Below, one piece after another: positions 6,234 through 7,027 of a stretch of 7,027 nt of DNA. Location of the stretch: NCBI GenBank assembly GCA_938036585.1, contig CALHQN010000273.1, positions 1 through 7,027 on the forward strand, in the 5' to 3' direction. Under the pieces are notes generated by a model, which made no database searches, was not told the DNA's origin, and saw nothing but the letters and a program-made list of their open reading frames with translations. Both the position numbers and the translations under genes were made by a program. Source of the DNA: an uncultured Campylobacter sp. GTDB lineage: Bacteria > Campylobacterota > Campylobacteria > Campylobacterales > Campylobacteraceae. Within the stretch, counting starts at the first letter, position 1, and each line of letters begins with the position of its first letter.

Positions 6234-6498
6234 TTAGCCGATACCTGCCGAATTTGCGGCGGCAGAATTTGCAGAATTTTGCGAATTGCCGTTTGCGGAA
6301 TTTTGTCCTGTGAAATTTCGCGGCGCATGCTTCGTTATCAGCTCTCTACTGAGCGCTTTGCCCGACGCACGTTTCGCCTTTTTTTCTCGCTATACAGACA
6401 GCGCCGACCGCTCCATTACTCGCGCTCACTATGTCATTTGCTACATTTGCTCGGAACCAACTACGAAAAGCTGCAAATGCACCGAATTCTAACCGCAC
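6234..6498 (-). pseudogene. Possible small gene broken at a 7-A tract
   Basis: Directly downstream of the amidohydrolase stop, a minus-strand frame starts at a GTG at 6498 and runs to a TAG at 6346-6348 (50 residues, including RSWFRANVANDIV). The neighbouring frame is open from 6389 to a TAA at 6234 and encodes a basic stretch (KKAKRASGKALSRELITK) followed by an Asn/Ser/Ala-rich tail (GQNSANGNSQNSANSA). The two overlap at a run of seven A residues (7 T at 6379-6385 on the plus strand). One A fewer would fuse them into a protein of about 87 residues. No family is recognised and no good ribosome site precedes the GTG. It may be a frameshifted gene, a sequencing error, or chance. Confidence 0.3.
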
Positions 6499-6515
6499 AC
6501 CCTAAATTTAACCAT

Positions 6516-7027
6516 CTACGCAAAGGGCAGAATTTTTTTGTAATTGCTCCACAGCTCGCTATCCTCGCCGAAATACGCGAGCAGCCCGCGCGCGTTGCGA
6601 TCGAAAGGGTTGGGCTCTTTATGCAGCGCGATACGCTGCGACAGGCGCAGATCGTAGGTGTTGTATATCGCAGAATACGGCACTGGAAAGTCCGAAGCGT
6701 AAAGCAGGCGCGAGTGCACGTCCGTTTGGCTCGCAAGATGGGGCAGAGCCTTAGCGCGCACCGGCGTCATCAGAGCAGAAACGTCGGCGTAGAGGTTTTT
6801 GTGCGTACGCAGAAGCGCCAAAAGCGCGAAATAATCGTGTCCGAAATTTCGCGGGCGGCGCGAGAGCGCACGAAAAATATGCGAATACTCATAGTTAATC
6901 GCCATGTGCGCGCACACCGTCGTAACGCCCAGCTCAAGCGGCGCATAGATCATCTCTAGCGCTTCGTAGCGGCGCGAGCTCGGCACCGAGCTTTCGTTAC
7001 CGACATGGATCACCAGCGGCAAGCCGA
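6516..7027 (-). CDS. Amidohydrolase family protein, C-terminal part (cut by window end)
   Basis: The reading frame is open to the right edge, so its N-terminus lies outside; a TTG at 7022 is probably just an internal Leu. The visible 170 or so residues fit the Amidohydro_2 group of TIM-barrel metal hydrolases (relatives of aminocarboxymuconate-semialdehyde decarboxylase). LPLVIHVGNES at the left of the fragment is a barrel strand carrying a conserved His, and VCAHMA carries a second. NLYADVSAL is the typical strand, and LLYASDFP has the conserved metal or catalytic Asp. The end (NPFDRNARGLLAYFGEDSE) is the usual C-terminal helix region. Substrate cannot be told. It is convergent with the esterase gene across the 0.9-kb spacer, and no terminator of classic form follows the TAG at 6516-6518. 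Confidence 0.85.
   Translation of the reverse strand, partial: GLPLVIHVGNESSVPSSRRYEALEMIYAPLELGVTTVCAHMAINYEYSHIFRALSRRPRNFGHDYFALLALLRTHKNLYADVSALMTPVRAKALPHLASQTDVHSRLLYASDFPVPYSAIYNTYDLRLSQRIALHKEPNPFDRNARGLLAYFGEDSELWSNYKKILPFA

Larger units (their letters stand above)
5603..6515. other. Convergent spacer without a long intact gene
   Basis: About 0.9 kb between the ends of the convergent esterase and amidohydrolase genes. I found no tRNA-like, rRNA or CRISPR sequence and no strong U-tailed terminator. The spacer is rich in AAATTT words, GC-rich short motifs and inverted repeats. On the minus strand it carries short protein-like stretches in shifting frames, listed separately as possible decayed genes. 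The part at 5603-5975 shows only short open frames on both strands (for example a minus-strand frame without stops from 5975 down to a TAA near 5780), none with a convincing start. Confidence 0.6.

Noticed and set aside
6286..6492. Plus-strand 68-residue frame starting TTG
   Set aside because: No ribosome site, TTG start, no family resemblance. The same DNA read on the minus strand gives equally or more protein-like text, so I did not call it a gene, though the AEF-type repeat at its upstream end is real sequence.
6279..6959. Plus-strand 226-residue open frame
   Set aside because: It runs antisense through the amidohydrolase gene, whose minus-strand protein has clear family motifs. Its own translation is Arg-rich without recognisable domains, typical of an antisense shadow.

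Overview
The window looks like chromosomal DNA of a Campylobacter or a close epsilonproteobacterial relative. The base composition is roughly half GC, which would suit a higher-GC species such as C. gracilis; this is an inference from protein style and word usage, not from a search. The DNA is studded with AT-only words of the type AAATTTTA/TAAAATTT, inside genes as well as between them. No tRNA, rRNA, CRISPR array, insertion sequence or prophage gene was recognised.

Left and centre (about 46-4812) form one tightly packed minus-strand transcription unit. Read in the direction of transcription it holds a Uup-type ABC-F ATPase, an M48/Ste24-type membrane metalloprotease, the release-factor methyltransferase PrmC, a divergent family-4-like uracil-DNA glycosylase, and probably a very small membrane peptide joined to the glycosylase by a GTGA overlap. 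Gaps are 5 bp, -14 bp, 7 bp and -4 bp, so one promoter in the 79-bp gap at 4789-4867 probably serves all of them. Uup and PrmC both touch translation (ribosome-associated ATPase; methylation of peptide-release factors). The protease and the glycosylase have no clear functional tie to them.

The same 79-bp gap also serves a divergent plus-strand gene, an alpha/beta-hydrolase of the putative esterase (esterase D / Fes) type at 4868-5602.

Right: a spacer of about 0.9 kb (5603-6515) separates the convergent esterase gene and a minus-strand amidohydrolase gene cut by the window end (6516-7027). The spacer has no long intact gene. On the minus strand it carries protein-like fragments broken by stops and frame changes, including a 7-A homopolymer at a frame junction, an Asn-Ser-Ala-rich tail, and a possible decayed reading frame. 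It also has several inverted repeats and two copies of a long AAATTTTAAAATTT palindrome.

I see no defence system, biosynthetic cluster or other clear novel system. The points most worth checking are the glycosylase that lacks the usual catalytic residues, the broken reading frames in the convergent spacer, the small coupled membrane ORF at the left edge, and the strongly over-represented AT word.
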